Shown here piece after piece: positions 1 to 8,050 of a stretch of DNA of 64,000 bases. The notes below the pieces were generated by a model that was not told the origin of the DNA, did no database searches, and saw only the letters and a list, made by a program, of their open reading frames with translations. The stretch's first letter is position 1. The number at the start of each line of letters is the position of its first letter. The position numbers and the translations under genes were made by a program. Source of the DNA: an uncultured Prevotellaceae bacterium (GTDB taxonomy: Bacteria > Bacteroidota > Bacteroidia > Bacteroidales > Bacteroidaceae); contig CAMVDV010000005.1 of assembly GCA_947166305.1 (NCBI GenBank), positions 1-64,000 of the forward strand, written 5' to 3'.

Positions 1-63
1 CCTTCACGCTTCTTCGGAAATCCTTCACGCTTCTTCGGAAATCCTTCACGCTTCTTCGGAAAT
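1..63. repeat. 21-bp tandem repeat, 3 copies at window edge
   Basis: Three identical 21-bp units beginning CCTTCACGCTTCTTCGG run from the first base and merge into the next array. The array probably continues upstream of the window. No coding sequence is evident. Confidence 0.9.
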
Positions 64-257
64 CCTGAAGGATTATGCCGGTAACCGCTTTGGGCTATTC
101 CGGAAGCCAATTTGCGTTATTTAGGCAACCGTGTTAGGCTGTCCCGCCAACCGCATTGGTCTGTTCCTGCAAACGCTTTGGGTTGTTCAGACAAACGCTT
201 TGGGCTATGCCGGCAACCGTGTTTGGCTGTCCCGGCAACAGCATTGGTCAGTTCCGA
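60..257. repeat. 22-bp minisatellite, about 9 diverged units
   Basis: Units of exactly 22 bp (60-81, 82-103, 104-125, 126-147 and so on to 257) share the pattern CAACCGctTTGGgCTgTtCC followed by two bases. Units diverge in the middle but keep register. Apparent reading frames here are by-products of the repeat. Confidence 0.9.
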
Positions 258-593
258 AAGTGAATTTTGGATAGTGGAACTATGGAGTAAAAATCCGTCG
301 GCCTCTGTTGTTATATACGGCGCACCCCCCGTTTTGTTAACACCCCCGCCGACGGCCGCCACCGTCGCCGACGCCTCGCCGACACGCCCCCACCCCACTG
401 TCCATCGCACTTCCCGACACTTTCCGCCTCCCCACACCCGCCTCAAAAAATGTTGTAAAACATCCTCCAACTAAACATAATCTCCTTTTTCGCATCCCCC
501 ACCCCACCAGCATTCCGTCCATCCACTCATGCAAAGTTTGCGGTTTACTCGTGTGTGGACTGCTCTTTATTCATGTGAAGTTTCACATCCATG
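258..593. other. non-coding stretch
   Basis: C-rich sequence with overlapping frames on both strands and no protein-like composition. I see no gene, promoter or RNA here. Confidence 0.5.
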
Positions 594-918
594 TAGGGAC
601 GCGCCGTGGCGCGTCCGCTCGCCGAATGTCCGCCGCCCGTGTCTTACTTATGCCATCCACACTGCCATCGTCCGCCTCCTCTTCCCCACATACACGGACG
701 CGCCACGTTTTACATTTGCCCTCCGCACTGCCATCGTCCACCTGCCCTTCCCCGCGTACACGGACGCGCCACGTCTTACTTTTGCCCTCCGCACTGCCAT
801 CGTCCACCTGCCCTTCCCCGCGTACACGGACACGCCACGTCTTACATTTTCCCTCCGCACTGCCATCGTCCGCCTCCACTTCGCCGCGTACACGGACGCG
901 CCACGGCGCGTCCCTACT
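594..918. repeat. hairpin-bounded element with a 66-bp tandem array
   Basis: The left end carries the core GGACGCGCCGTGGCGCGTCC (597-616) and the right end its reverse complement (894-913), each joined to GTAGG/CCTAC at the outer edge. Between them a 66-bp unit is repeated about four times: ACTGCCATCG recurs at 661, 727, 793 and 859. Read on the reverse strand, the unit matches the interior of the other hairpin elements (for example 5511-5560), so the array looks like an internal amplification of that element. Confidence 0.85.
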
Positions 919-1020
919 GGCGGAGGTGTCATCTCCCCTGACAATAAAGGATTTCATTCATGATTATCCGCAGCCACACCAAAATTCACATAAAGAACAA
1001 CCACACTTTAATTCGCCTGA

Positions 1021-1311
1021 TTTGTAGGATTCAACGCCTACTCAGAAAACGATTTGAACGATGATCGTACTAAAACAGAAAGTATTACCTATGTAGCCAA
1101 TCTCCCTTTTGAAACTTATTTAGGGTTAGAAGGATTATTCCTTAAGACTCCATCAAAAATTGAAGGGATGTTTTTGTTATCCATTAAGATATAATGTAAA
1201 GTGGAATGCCATGACTATCGCATAAACGAAACAGAAAGATATGTAATCCCGCAGCAAATACTTATATCATTTCCTTCCGGAACAACAAATCCATCGGATC
1301 AGTACATTTAA
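1021..1311 (+). pseudogene. relic of an unidentified gene, frameshifted
   Basis: An open stretch without a start codon (1021-1194) translates to plausible protein (…NAYSENDLNDDRTK…, ending SIKI-stop). After a short frame change, a second stretch from about 1206 to 1311 continues with protein-like composition (…ECHDYRINETERYVIPQQ…, ending DQYI-stop). This suggests a decayed fragment of a larger gene. The product is not recognised. The sequence is AT-richer than the repeat-rich DNA on either side. Confidence 0.4.
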
Positions 1312-1401
1312 CTTAGGATTCATAAACTTAGAATTCAAAAATTTAGGACTCATAATCTTAGAATTCATAAACTTAGGACTCACAAACTTAGGATTCATAA
1401 A
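1312..1401. repeat. 15-bp tandem repeat, 6 copies
   Basis: Six units of CTTAGGATTCATAAA with one to three changes each, starting immediately after the last stop codon of the upstream gene relic. Confidence 0.9.
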
Positions 1402-1709
1402 CCGTCTCAGCCAACAAAAACGCGCTTCGTTTTATTGCTGTCAGCCAACTTCGGCCTTAACCAAAGCTCAACGTAAGTCAAAAGGAAAAGTCCTCACCGC
1501 GCACCACTTCAAAAGATTTCGCCAGGCTCGACCATGCCGTCATCCAGCCTGCAAAGGCATAGCCCGGTCAAGTCCGTCCTCCGTTAGCGCCTCGTTCATC
1601 GGCTGCCGGTTCGTCCGCCGAAGCCGGATGAGACAACGATGTAGAATTGCGATTTCCCCCGATGCTTCAGACACCGTCAGGCGAGGCAATGAACACCGGC
1701 GCTTGCAGC
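1402..1709. other. non-coding stretch
   Basis: No supported gene. Short frames on both strands lack protein-like composition or recognisable motifs. Confidence 0.4.
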
Positions 1710-1797
1710 CAAGTGTTCTCAAACCTCACACCAAGTCCTCCCCAACTCTTCACCAAATCCTCCCAAACCTCGCACCAAGTCTTCTCATCTCCCTCAC
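1710..1797. repeat. 22-bp minisatellite, 4 units
   Basis: Units start at 1710, 1732, 1754 and 1776, each beginning CAAGT or CAAAT and ending CAC. The period is exactly 22 bp. Confidence 0.9.
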
Positions 1798-1974
1798 CTG
1801 GCATCACACATCTCATTGTGATATAACAAATTAGACACAACCATAATAATCATAAAGGAAACGTTTATACGCGACCTTACCCCGAACAAAACTTCTATTT
1901 TATTATTTGAATATCTTATATTTTTATACCATGTTCTAACTCTTTGTCCATCACTAATATAGCTTCCATATTGT

Positions 1975-2061
1975 GCGAACTTCATGAACACGAGGTGCGA
2001 ATGTTTGGAACATCCCGTGCGAACAACCTCCTCCAAGGTGCAGACTTCGAGAACCTCCTCC
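1975..2061. repeat. 22-bp repeat, 4 units (one 21 bp)
   Basis: Units beginning GCGAAC/GCGAAT/GCAGAC start at 1975, 1997, 2019 and 2040. They resemble the GAGGTGCGGACTTCGGGAAG family that dominates 6.4-7.4 kb. Confidence 0.75.
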
Positions 2062-3059
2062 CTATCTATCTACTATCTATCTTTCTTTTCATCTTTCTAC
2101 CTTTCCATGTACCTTCTTTCTTTTTGTTAATTATAAACCCAAATCGTTCATTAGAATTGCAATTATCGGAGGTTTTGCTTGTAATACGTTGATAAATAAA
2201 CTGTTTATGAAGTCATATTTCTGATGGCAGTCATTAGTAAATTCGATTTGCAAAAGATTTACTATTAAATAGTTACGGAGTCGACCACGAAAACAATCGT
2301 ATTAATGACCGATTTGTGATAAATGGTTTGCCCCCGATTATCATTAATGCAGCCTTTTTGACTGAATTATTTCTTTATAATCACTCTTTGACAAAGGGAT
2401 TTGTTAGTATGCTTTTTTATTGAAAAGAAAAATTTGGCAATTGAAGTTTCTTCAATTCTTAGATTCATTTATTATCCCCTACCCTATTATTACGGCACCG
2501 ATTGCGGTGCCAGCGCCAACGCCAACGCCAACACCAGCGATGCCTTTTTCTGTTCATGCTCTTTACTGGTGCGGACTTTGCGAACATTATAACAATGATT
2601 TCTTTCTTTTTCTTTCTTTCTTTCTTTCTTTCTTCACATCACTACATCTCGTTCCCTGTTTGTTTATTTTCCTTACTCTGTGTTCTCCTTGTTTTCTTCT
2701 ACATTTGTTCCTATTACGCCTTTTGTGTGTTTCAATACATATATACCCAGATATTCATATATCCACATCTTTATGCTTGAATATATCAATGTATTTGAAT
2801 ATCTGCATTTCCAAATGTTAGCATACAGAAGTATGAGTATAGACGAGTATCTACATTGCCGCGTATCCTAATATGCGCATTTGTATATGTGTATATATTC
2901 AAATATCTATAGCTATTTTCCTATCTGTATATGATGAAATATGTATATATCTTTGTTGTTAACGTTGAAAACAAACGATAAAATGCTTCTTTTCTATACA
3001 TATTTGCTTCTATTTGTATATAAAAGTATGCAAATATGTGAAAATATCTGAGTAGTTTC
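2062..3059. other. AT-rich non-coding region upstream of parA
   Basis: No supported gene. The region holds a hexamer run of GCCAAC near 2505-2535, a TTTC microsatellite near 2601-2640, and an AT-rich zone (2720-2960) with many ATATTC/GAATAT words. Together with the adjacent ParA gene, the AT-rich zone could be a centromere- or origin-like region, but no clean iteron set is visible. Confidence 0.45.
3025..3054. repeat. left copy of a repeat pair flanking parA
   Basis: Contains AGTATGCAAATA (3025-3036) and AAATATCTGAGTA (3042-3054). Both words recur, in swapped order, just after the parA stop codon (4013-4034). This makes them candidate partition-site (parS-like) sequences. Confidence 0.4.
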
Positions 3060-3090
3060 TTGTTTGTGTCGGAGGAATGTTTTATTTTTG
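3060..3090 (+). promoter_or_regulatory. putative Bacteroidetes promoter of parA
   Basis: A TTG at 3060-3062 lies 20 bp upstream of TATTTTTG (3083-3090), matching the -33 TTTG / -7 TAnnTTTG pattern. The parA start codon follows 36 bp later. A second -7-like TATCTTTG lies at 2948-2955. Confidence 0.5.
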
Positions 3091-3126
3091 CAGGCAGAAA
3101 GACAAACATTAACAAGACGAAGAATT

Positions 3127-4014
3127 ATGTCACAAGTCATTTCTCTTTTACACGACAAAGGTGGTTGCGCTAAGACCACAACGTGTGTCAACTTGGGTTT
3201 TGCCCTTTGGCTGCTCGGCAAGAAGGTGTTGCTCGTTGACACTGACCCGCAATGCAACCTGACCGATACCGTCGACAAGACCGTTCACCTCGAGGCAGAC
3301 AGCACCATCTACGAATGGATGCACGATCCTAAGCCAGGCGAATCGCTTCCGCTACCCATCTACACTCGCTACGATGGGCTCGACTATGTGCCGGGCAGTC
3401 ACAGCATGAGCAACATCAATGCTGAGTTGCAACTGATGTACAACCGCGAGCGTCGGCTTGCTGATTTCCTGGAACTGACCGATCCTGATAGCGGTCTCAG
3501 GATTCGCGACATGTACGACTATGTCTTCATCGACTGCGCACCAGGTGGCGAAACTTTGATGAACACCAATGCTTTGGTTGCCAGCGACTTCGTTATCGTA
3601 CCGACCGAAGCTGGTATCTACAGCTTGCAGGGTTTGCCTCGCCTGCTCGACTATATAAATAAGGTACACACGCAGCTTCGTTGTCCGGTCAGCATCATGG
3701 GTTATCTGCTCGTGCGATGGAACAGGAACCGAAGCATCAGCCGTGAGGTGAAGGACTACTACAGCAATCATGATGAGGTGAAGGCGCCGCTTTTCCCCGT
3801 TAGCATCCGTGAGAGCGTGCGCTGCACGGAGTCTGTTGCCTATGAGATGTCGCTCTTTGAGTATGCAAGTAACAGTGCTGTGGCAGACGACTATATGCGT
3901 GTGGCAGAGTACATGATAGGTCGTAAGACGCGACCAAAATCTTGGACGCCAGCCCGTTGGGGTCAGATTGCTAATGCTGCTTACAATCGTTTCATCAGAG
4001 AGCGGGATATGTAA
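3127..4014 (+). CDS. parA: ParA-family partition ATPase
   Basis: A 295-residue P-loop ATPase of the ParA/MinD/Soj class, expected to bind ATP and DNA in the cytoplasm and move a partition complex. The deviant Walker A motif KGGCAKTT is at residues 11-18, the A' motif DTDPQCNLT at about 38-46, and a Walker B-like YVFIDCAPG near 138. The start at 3127 places the first beta-strand (SQVISLLHDKGG) at the N-terminus as usual for the family; an upstream in-frame extension adds nothing conserved. No ParB gene follows directly. The next gene (4841-5212) is the best partner candidate, and ParA plus a small basic protein is also common in integrated conjugative elements (TraA-like). Repeated words flank the gene on both sides. 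Confidence 0.9.
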   Translation: MSQVISLLHDKGGCAKTTTCVNLGFALWLLGKKVLLVDTDPQCNLTDTVDKTVHLEADSTIYEWMHDPKPGESLPLPIYTRYDGLDYVPGSHSMSNINAELQLMYNRERRLADFLELTDPDSGLRIRDMYDYVFIDCAPGGETLMNTNALVASDFVIVPTEAGIYSLQGLPRLLDYINKVHTQLRCPVSIMGYLLVRWNRNRSISREVKDYYSNHDEVKAPLFPVSIRESVRCTESVAYEMSLFEYASNSAVADDYMRVAEYMIGRKTRPKSWTPARWGQIANAAYNRFIRERDM

Positions 4015-4034
4015 ATATCTGAGTATGCAAACAT
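4013..4034. repeat. right copy of a repeat pair flanking parA
   Basis: AAATATCTGAGTA (4013-4025, starting at the last bases of parA) overlaps AGTATGCAAACA. The same two words occur at 3025-3054 upstream of parA. Confidence 0.4.
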
Positions 4035-4379
4035 CGAACTATCCAGGTGTTTCTATAGCTTTGTATTTCGATATGCACATACAATGGTGTGACAAAAGGG
4101 CCAGCTCAGAAGTGACTAACAGCTTATGTTACAATGATATGTGGCGAGAAGAATGCGGACTCTTGTCAAAGCAGGGCATGAGTTGCTGGGATGAGGACAA
4201 GGCTAAGCATTGGGTTGCGGTCGGACTGGGCAGAGCAGGACGAGAACAGATTAGGATAAATTAATAATTGAAGTTTAGGATGTCAAGCAGGTATAAGAAG
4301 ATAAAGGAAGCAATGCCGCTTTCGGCGGCGAAGATAGAGAGCGACGGAAGCCAGGCATCTGGCCGAACAGAGGTCTTTT
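4035..4379. other. non-coding stretch after parA
   Basis: No supported gene. Short frames here have no recognisable motif and no conserved start context. Confidence 0.4.
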
Positions 4380-4555
4380 GTCTCTTTCGTCAATCTCCTT
4401 CAATCTCAGAAAGAAGCAGAGTCTCTTCCTTCGTCCATCTCCTTCAATCTCATAGGGAAGAAGAGTCTCTTTCTTCGTCGATCTCCTTCAATCTCAGAGG
4501 GAAGCAGAGTCTCTTTCTTCTTCCGTCCCCTTCAATCTCAGAGGGAAGCAGAGCA
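4380..4555. repeat. 44-bp tandem repeat, 4 units
   Basis: GTCTCTTTCTTCGTC recurs at 4380, 4421, 4465 and 4509 (41-, 44- and 44-bp steps), each followed by CTCCTTCAATCTCAGAGGGA or a close variant. A reading frame through it (translation rich in SISEGSR) is most likely a by-product. Confidence 0.85.
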
Positions 4556-4840
4556 TGCAAAACTTAAATAAATAAGAAATATATGATTGGAAGTTTTCAG
4601 AACCACGGATTTAGCGAGTCAAACAGACAACCTCTATGAGTTTCATCTCAAACCCCTCAGAGTTAATGGATTAACGGCGATTCCTTTTTTGCAGGAAGCC
4701 CTACACTTTTTGGTTGTAGTCAGAAGTTAATCCGTCAGAATCAAGATTGGAGTGTAATGGCCGAGAATCCGTTTCATTCGACAAATCCGTGATGAAAGAT
4801 TTCCAAAAGAAGAGTAATAAAAATTTAAACGGAAAATACT
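4556..4840. other. non-coding leader region of the next gene
   Basis: AT-rich sequence without repeats of the main families. It ends in an A-rich leader before the ATG at 4841. No clear TAnnTTTG promoter was found. Confidence 0.4.
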
Positions 4841-5212
4841 ATGGCAATTAAGAGAAAGCCGCTGAACATCAGCAGAGTAGCTGCGGAAGCAGTGCATACT
4901 TATGTAGCACCGAAGCCGCTTGCATCCACCGAAGTGGTGCGCAATCAGATTGTACAAGAAACGCCTGCAGCGAAGCCTTTGCGCAGGGTGTGTACCATCC
5001 AGAAGGTGGGGGGCTTCACGTTCTTCACCGGCGAGGACGACCGTGATGCGTTGGACTACATCGCCTTCCGTCAGAAGTACGAGAAGCAGAACATTGTCCG
5101 TGCCGCTCTCCATCAGTTCCTGAAGCAGCACTACAAGGAGGGTCAAGGCCTTGATGCAGAAGCTGTTCGTGTCGTTGAGCAGTACGAGGACACCATCTAT
5201 CAATGGGTTTGA
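4841..5212 (+). CDS. small basic protein, candidate ParA partner
   Basis: A 123-residue soluble protein. The N-terminal half (residues 1-50) is basic and low in structure. The C-terminal half contains a beta-strand-like segment (GGFTFFTGEDD) followed by helices (ALDYIAFRQKYEKQNIVRAALHQ), which resembles a ribbon-helix-helix or DUF3408-type DNA-binding fold. That assignment is inference from pattern, not a firm family match. It is the only other intact gene near parA and could be its ParB- or TraB/C-like partner. The stop codon TGA (5210-5212) lies inside the first unit of a 66-bp tandem repeat, so the natural C-terminus may have been replaced by repeat sequence. Confidence 0.65.
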   Translation: MAIKRKPLNISRVAAEAVHTYVAPKPLASTEVVRNQIVQETPAAKPLRRVCTIQKVGGFTFFTGEDDRDALDYIAFRQKYEKQNIVRAALHQFLKQHYKEGQGLDAEAVRVVEQYEDTIYQWV

Positions 5213-5402
5213 CCTCAGCGATAGGGTAGGGGCTTTGGCGCAAGGAGAACTATCTGAAGCTCAGAGCCGTGGGTTTGACTTCGGCGATAGGGTAGGGGCT
5301 TTGGCGCAAGGAGAACTATCTGAAGCCCTGAGCCGTGGGTCTGACTCCGACGATAGGGTAGAGGCTTTGGCGCAAGGAGAAGCAAATGAGGCTCCTTGGC
5401 GC
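5205..5402. repeat. 66-bp tandem repeat, 3 units, overlapping a gene end
   Basis: Units begin GGGTTTGAC/GGGTCTGAC at 5205, 5271 and 5337, with exact 66-bp steps. The first unit supplies the stop codon of the preceding gene. In a second frame the array is open and would encode three 22-residue units of type RVGALAQGELSEA; no start signal supports translation of that frame. Confidence 0.9.
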
Positions 5403-5498
5403 TAAGGCTTCCGCTCGGCGTGGCGCGATAATGTCTTTCCTGACGATGCTGTCCGCTAAAGGAATGCAGTTCATCAGAGGGAAGACGAACCCGCCAGT

Positions 5499-5756
5499 AG
5501 GGACGCGCCGTGGCGCGTCCGTGTTTGCCGCGAAGTGGTGGCGAACGATGACAGGGCGAGGGGTGAAAGTAAAACGAACCCACCAGTAAGGACGCGCCGT
5601 GGCGCGTCCGTGTTTGCCGCGAAGTGGTGGCGAACGACAGGGCGAGGGGTGAAAGCAAGACGAACCCGCTGTAGGGACGCGCCGTGGCGCGTCCGTGTGT
5701 TCAGCGAAGTGGTGGCGGACAGACGGCGAAGTGGAGGCGGACAGACGGCGAGCGGA
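5499..5756. repeat. three forward copies of the 20-bp hairpin element
   Basis: Cores GGACGCGCCGTGGCGCGTCC lie at 5501-5520, 5590-5609 and 5675-5694. Each is followed by GTGTTTGCCGCGAAGTGGTG or a variant, then a G-rich spacer of about 45 bp. The repeat units are 89 and 85 bp long. Only the GT orientation is present and no inverted partner follows. Confidence 0.85.
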
Positions 5757-5826
5757 CGGCAATCTGACAGAGCTCGATCTCTCCGGTAATCCTTTGCTCA
5801 CGCCCCTGGACTGCACCCGCAACCGA
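5755..5826 (+). pseudogene. fragment of a leucine-rich repeat gene
   Basis: The frame reads NLTELDLSGNPLLTPLDCTR, which matches the LxxLDLSxNxxLTxLxCxxN leucine-rich repeat common in Bacteroidetes surface proteins. Only about one repeat is preserved. It begins directly against the hairpin-element array and loses similarity downstream. It is probably a remnant of a deleted surface-protein gene. Confidence 0.5.
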
Positions 5827-6440
5827 TGGGAACGCCACGCGCATCTGACGCTGCCCGACGATAAACATTCTATGCAGTCCCGTCCAAAACGATGGATGTC
5901 GGTCATCAGCGTTTTTGCGGAAAAAGCATCGTTTCCGAGAACAAAATGCCTTGATGCACGATTTTGTTGAAAAAAGTAGTCGTGTTTTTAGTCGGAGGAT
6001 TCTGTCGTCCCGTTGACTGATTTTTCACTCGAAATAGGTTCTCCTCAACGGACGAACGGCGAATCTTTTCGCCCCTCTCGCGTGGCAGGCAAACGATGCA
6101 GTAGTGGTTGGTCAATCACACAGTAGTAATTTGCAGATTACTCATGAGGAAATCGGCATTTTCACATGTGGAGATTGGCATCTCAACGTGTGGAAAATTC
6201 AGCTTGGAAATGAGTGGGTTCTGAGTTCGCCGTGTGTGGAGGAAGGATTTGGTGCGGAAACAAGTCGCAGGCATCGCAGTGAGCATCAGGCTGAGGTGCG
6301 AATTGTCGTAACTTTTTCCGTTTCGCGATTTTTCACGAGGCGAGGGTGGGGCGTTTTCGTCGCTTTTTCATGTTTTGCGAGAACTGTTTTGCGCCAAACT
6401 GAGCATCATGCAACGCCAAAGCACCATCCGTTTAGCTGGA
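5827..6440. other. non-coding stretch
   Basis: No supported gene or RNA. The area near 6160-6200 has two related ~22-bp words (CACATGTGGAGATTGGC and AACGTGTGGAAAATTC) that may be a decayed minisatellite. Confidence 0.4.
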
Positions 6441-7425
6441 AAAGCTCCCAAAGTCCGCACCGACCGACGCGAAAGGCAGGCACGAGGTGCGAACTTTGGG
6501 AAGAATCTCGTTGCCCTGCGCCATGATTCCGGTCGGGACACTCCCCGCTGACCACTATCCTACCTCCGTGCGCCTTCAGTCTAGCCTCTGTTCGCCGACA
6601 ATCTTCCCGAAGTCCGCACCAAAGGCAGTGGGAGAACTGCGTCGTCGAGGCGGCGAAGCGAACTCTCGGAAGGAAAAATGTTCTCAAAGTCCGCACCGCG
6701 ACCGGGATTTTCTGCTTCGCGGAATGCCATGGGAAAGGGCTCGGTCAGAAAAGACGGCGTTCGCAATGATGATTGTCCGCCAAAAGAATGCAATCCATCC
6801 GTGGAAATGACGGACGCGCCGTGTCGGGACGCACCGTGGCGCGTCCGTGTTCGCAGCAAAGTCACGGCAGAGGAGAATGCCTTGCGGATGGCGGACGCAC
6901 CACGGCGTGTCCCTACTTGCACGATGTGTCACGCCATATTTTGTCAGACACCAACCGTTCACAATGAACTGAAATCAAGCGTGGAGGAAATCTTCTCGAA
7001 GTCCGCACCTCGGGGGCTGTCAATGGGCATCGACCGGCATCTTTCTGTCCCGGCCATCCTGTCCGTGCCGACGTCGGGCAAAGGAAAGCGCGGCCGACGA
7101 GGTACGGACTTCGGGAACATTTCCGTTCCGCCGTGGGGTGTGCGACTTGGCCAAGCGCGCAGGAGGGCATCGGGGCAGGTGCGACGGGCAGAAAGGATGG
7201 GCAGGATGTTCCGAAACTTCGCACCAGACGGGCATTGCCGACATTTTGCACGTCGCATTTCGCTGCTCCATCCCCCCGACAAACTTTTGACTTTCCAGAC
7301 CGAAATGAGCGGACGCAGATATTCAGTTTTAGCAGATTAGCACGTCTGCCATGCGCGCAAAACGTTAGATTTTCATGGTTCCTTGCAGGACGCTCGCTGG
7401 CAAGAGGTGCGGACTTCAGGAAGAA
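6441..7425. repeat. cluster of dispersed 22-bp GAGGTGCGGACTTCGGGAAG repeats
   Basis: About eight copies of a 22-bp word occur in both orientations. Forward copies lie near 6484, 7099 and 7404; reverse copies (CTTCCCGAAGTCCGCACC) near 6447, 6603, 6679, 6990 and 7205. They are spaced tens to hundreds of bases apart rather than in tandem. No convincing gene lies between them. Confidence 0.7.
6827..6912. repeat. inverted pair of hairpin cores (MITE/BIME-like element)
   Basis: A left core GGACGCACCGTGGCGCGTCC (6827-6846) and a right core GGACGCACCACGGCGTGTCC (6893-6912) enclose 46 bp beginning GTGTTCGCAGCAAAGTCACG. An extra half core lies at 6812-6824. Outer flanks are CGGGACG and CCCTAC. Confidence 0.85.
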
Positions 7426-7660
7426 TTTGTCGGCAGGCAATCAATGCAAGGTAATGAAACAACGGGTTAAATGGATTTCTTTCCAGCCATGAATTGCACG
7501 AATTTCACGAATTATTCTTCCCCCGTTCTGGCGGCCGATGTCGTTTCGCCAAAGGCAAAATCGTTGTCCGCCATAAGATAAGGATATGAAGACTGAGGAT
7601 TTCGCAGCTTTCTGCTGACAAAAAGCTGTTCGTTGGAGGCTGTGTCTGACTCACCTTGTA
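7426..7660. other. non-coding stretch
   Basis: No supported gene. The sequence is a mosaic of words shared with the flanks of other hairpin elements (for example TTGTCCGCCATAAG at about 7564). Confidence 0.4.
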
Positions 7661-7661
7661 G

Positions 7662-7747
7662 GGACGCGCCACGGTACGTCCGTGCTCGCAGCGAAGTAAT
7701 GGCAGAGGAGAATATGTCGCGGATGGCGGACGAGCCACGGCGCGTCC
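7662..7747. repeat. inverted pair of hairpin cores (MITE/BIME-like element)
   Basis: The left core GGACGCGCCACGGTACGTCC (7662-7681) and right core GGACGAGCCACGGCGCGTCC (7728-7747) enclose 46 bp that closely match the interior of the 6827-6912 element (CGCAGCGAAGTAATGGCAGA). Outer flanks are TGTAG and CTACAGG. Confidence 0.85.
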
Positions 7748-7893
7748 CTACAGGCAGTTCTGGTCATGCCGCTTTTCGTCCGTGGGGAACTCGTCCCGGG
7801 GCGAACATGATGCACGGCGGCAAAGGATTGTGCTCTGGGGATTGGCGATGGCCGTTTGCCAAGCCGTTTGTGCAAAAAATCAGAGTTTTGTGC

Positions 7894-7923
7894 TTGCAGA
7901 ATAAAGAGAAAATAGTAACTTTG
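7894..7923 (+). promoter_or_regulatory. Bacteroidetes-type promoter
   Basis: TTG at 7894-7896, a 19-bp spacer, then TAACTTTG at 7916-7923. It drives the exported protein gene at 8051 with a leader of about 120 nt. Confidence 0.6.
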
Positions 7924-8050
7924 CAGCAGAAAAGCATGAACTGGCCAAGGAAACAACTTGGTTGTGCGGAAGAGGCGGTGCCTTCCTGAGGCATGGCCCG
8001 AGACGAGTCGAAGCAAGTTTCATCCAATAACCTTCTAAACGAAAATCATC

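Noticed and set aside
583..963. Overlapping open frames on both strands at the 66-bp array
   Set aside because: A 66-bp unit is divisible by three, so open frames arise automatically in a stop-free repeat. There is no start context or domain.
60..2061. CRISPR array
   Set aside because: Units follow each other directly without unique spacers of constant length, and no cas genes are present.
2401..2871. Several overlapping forward frames rich in Phe, Leu and Ser
   Set aside because: They arise from T-rich microsatellite DNA (TTTC repeats). Frames overlap each other and none has a credible start or domain.
4268..4567. Forward frame encoding Ser-rich repeats (SISEGSR)
   Set aside because: It follows the 44-bp tandem array, which shifts frame between units, and lacks a promoter or conserved N-terminus.
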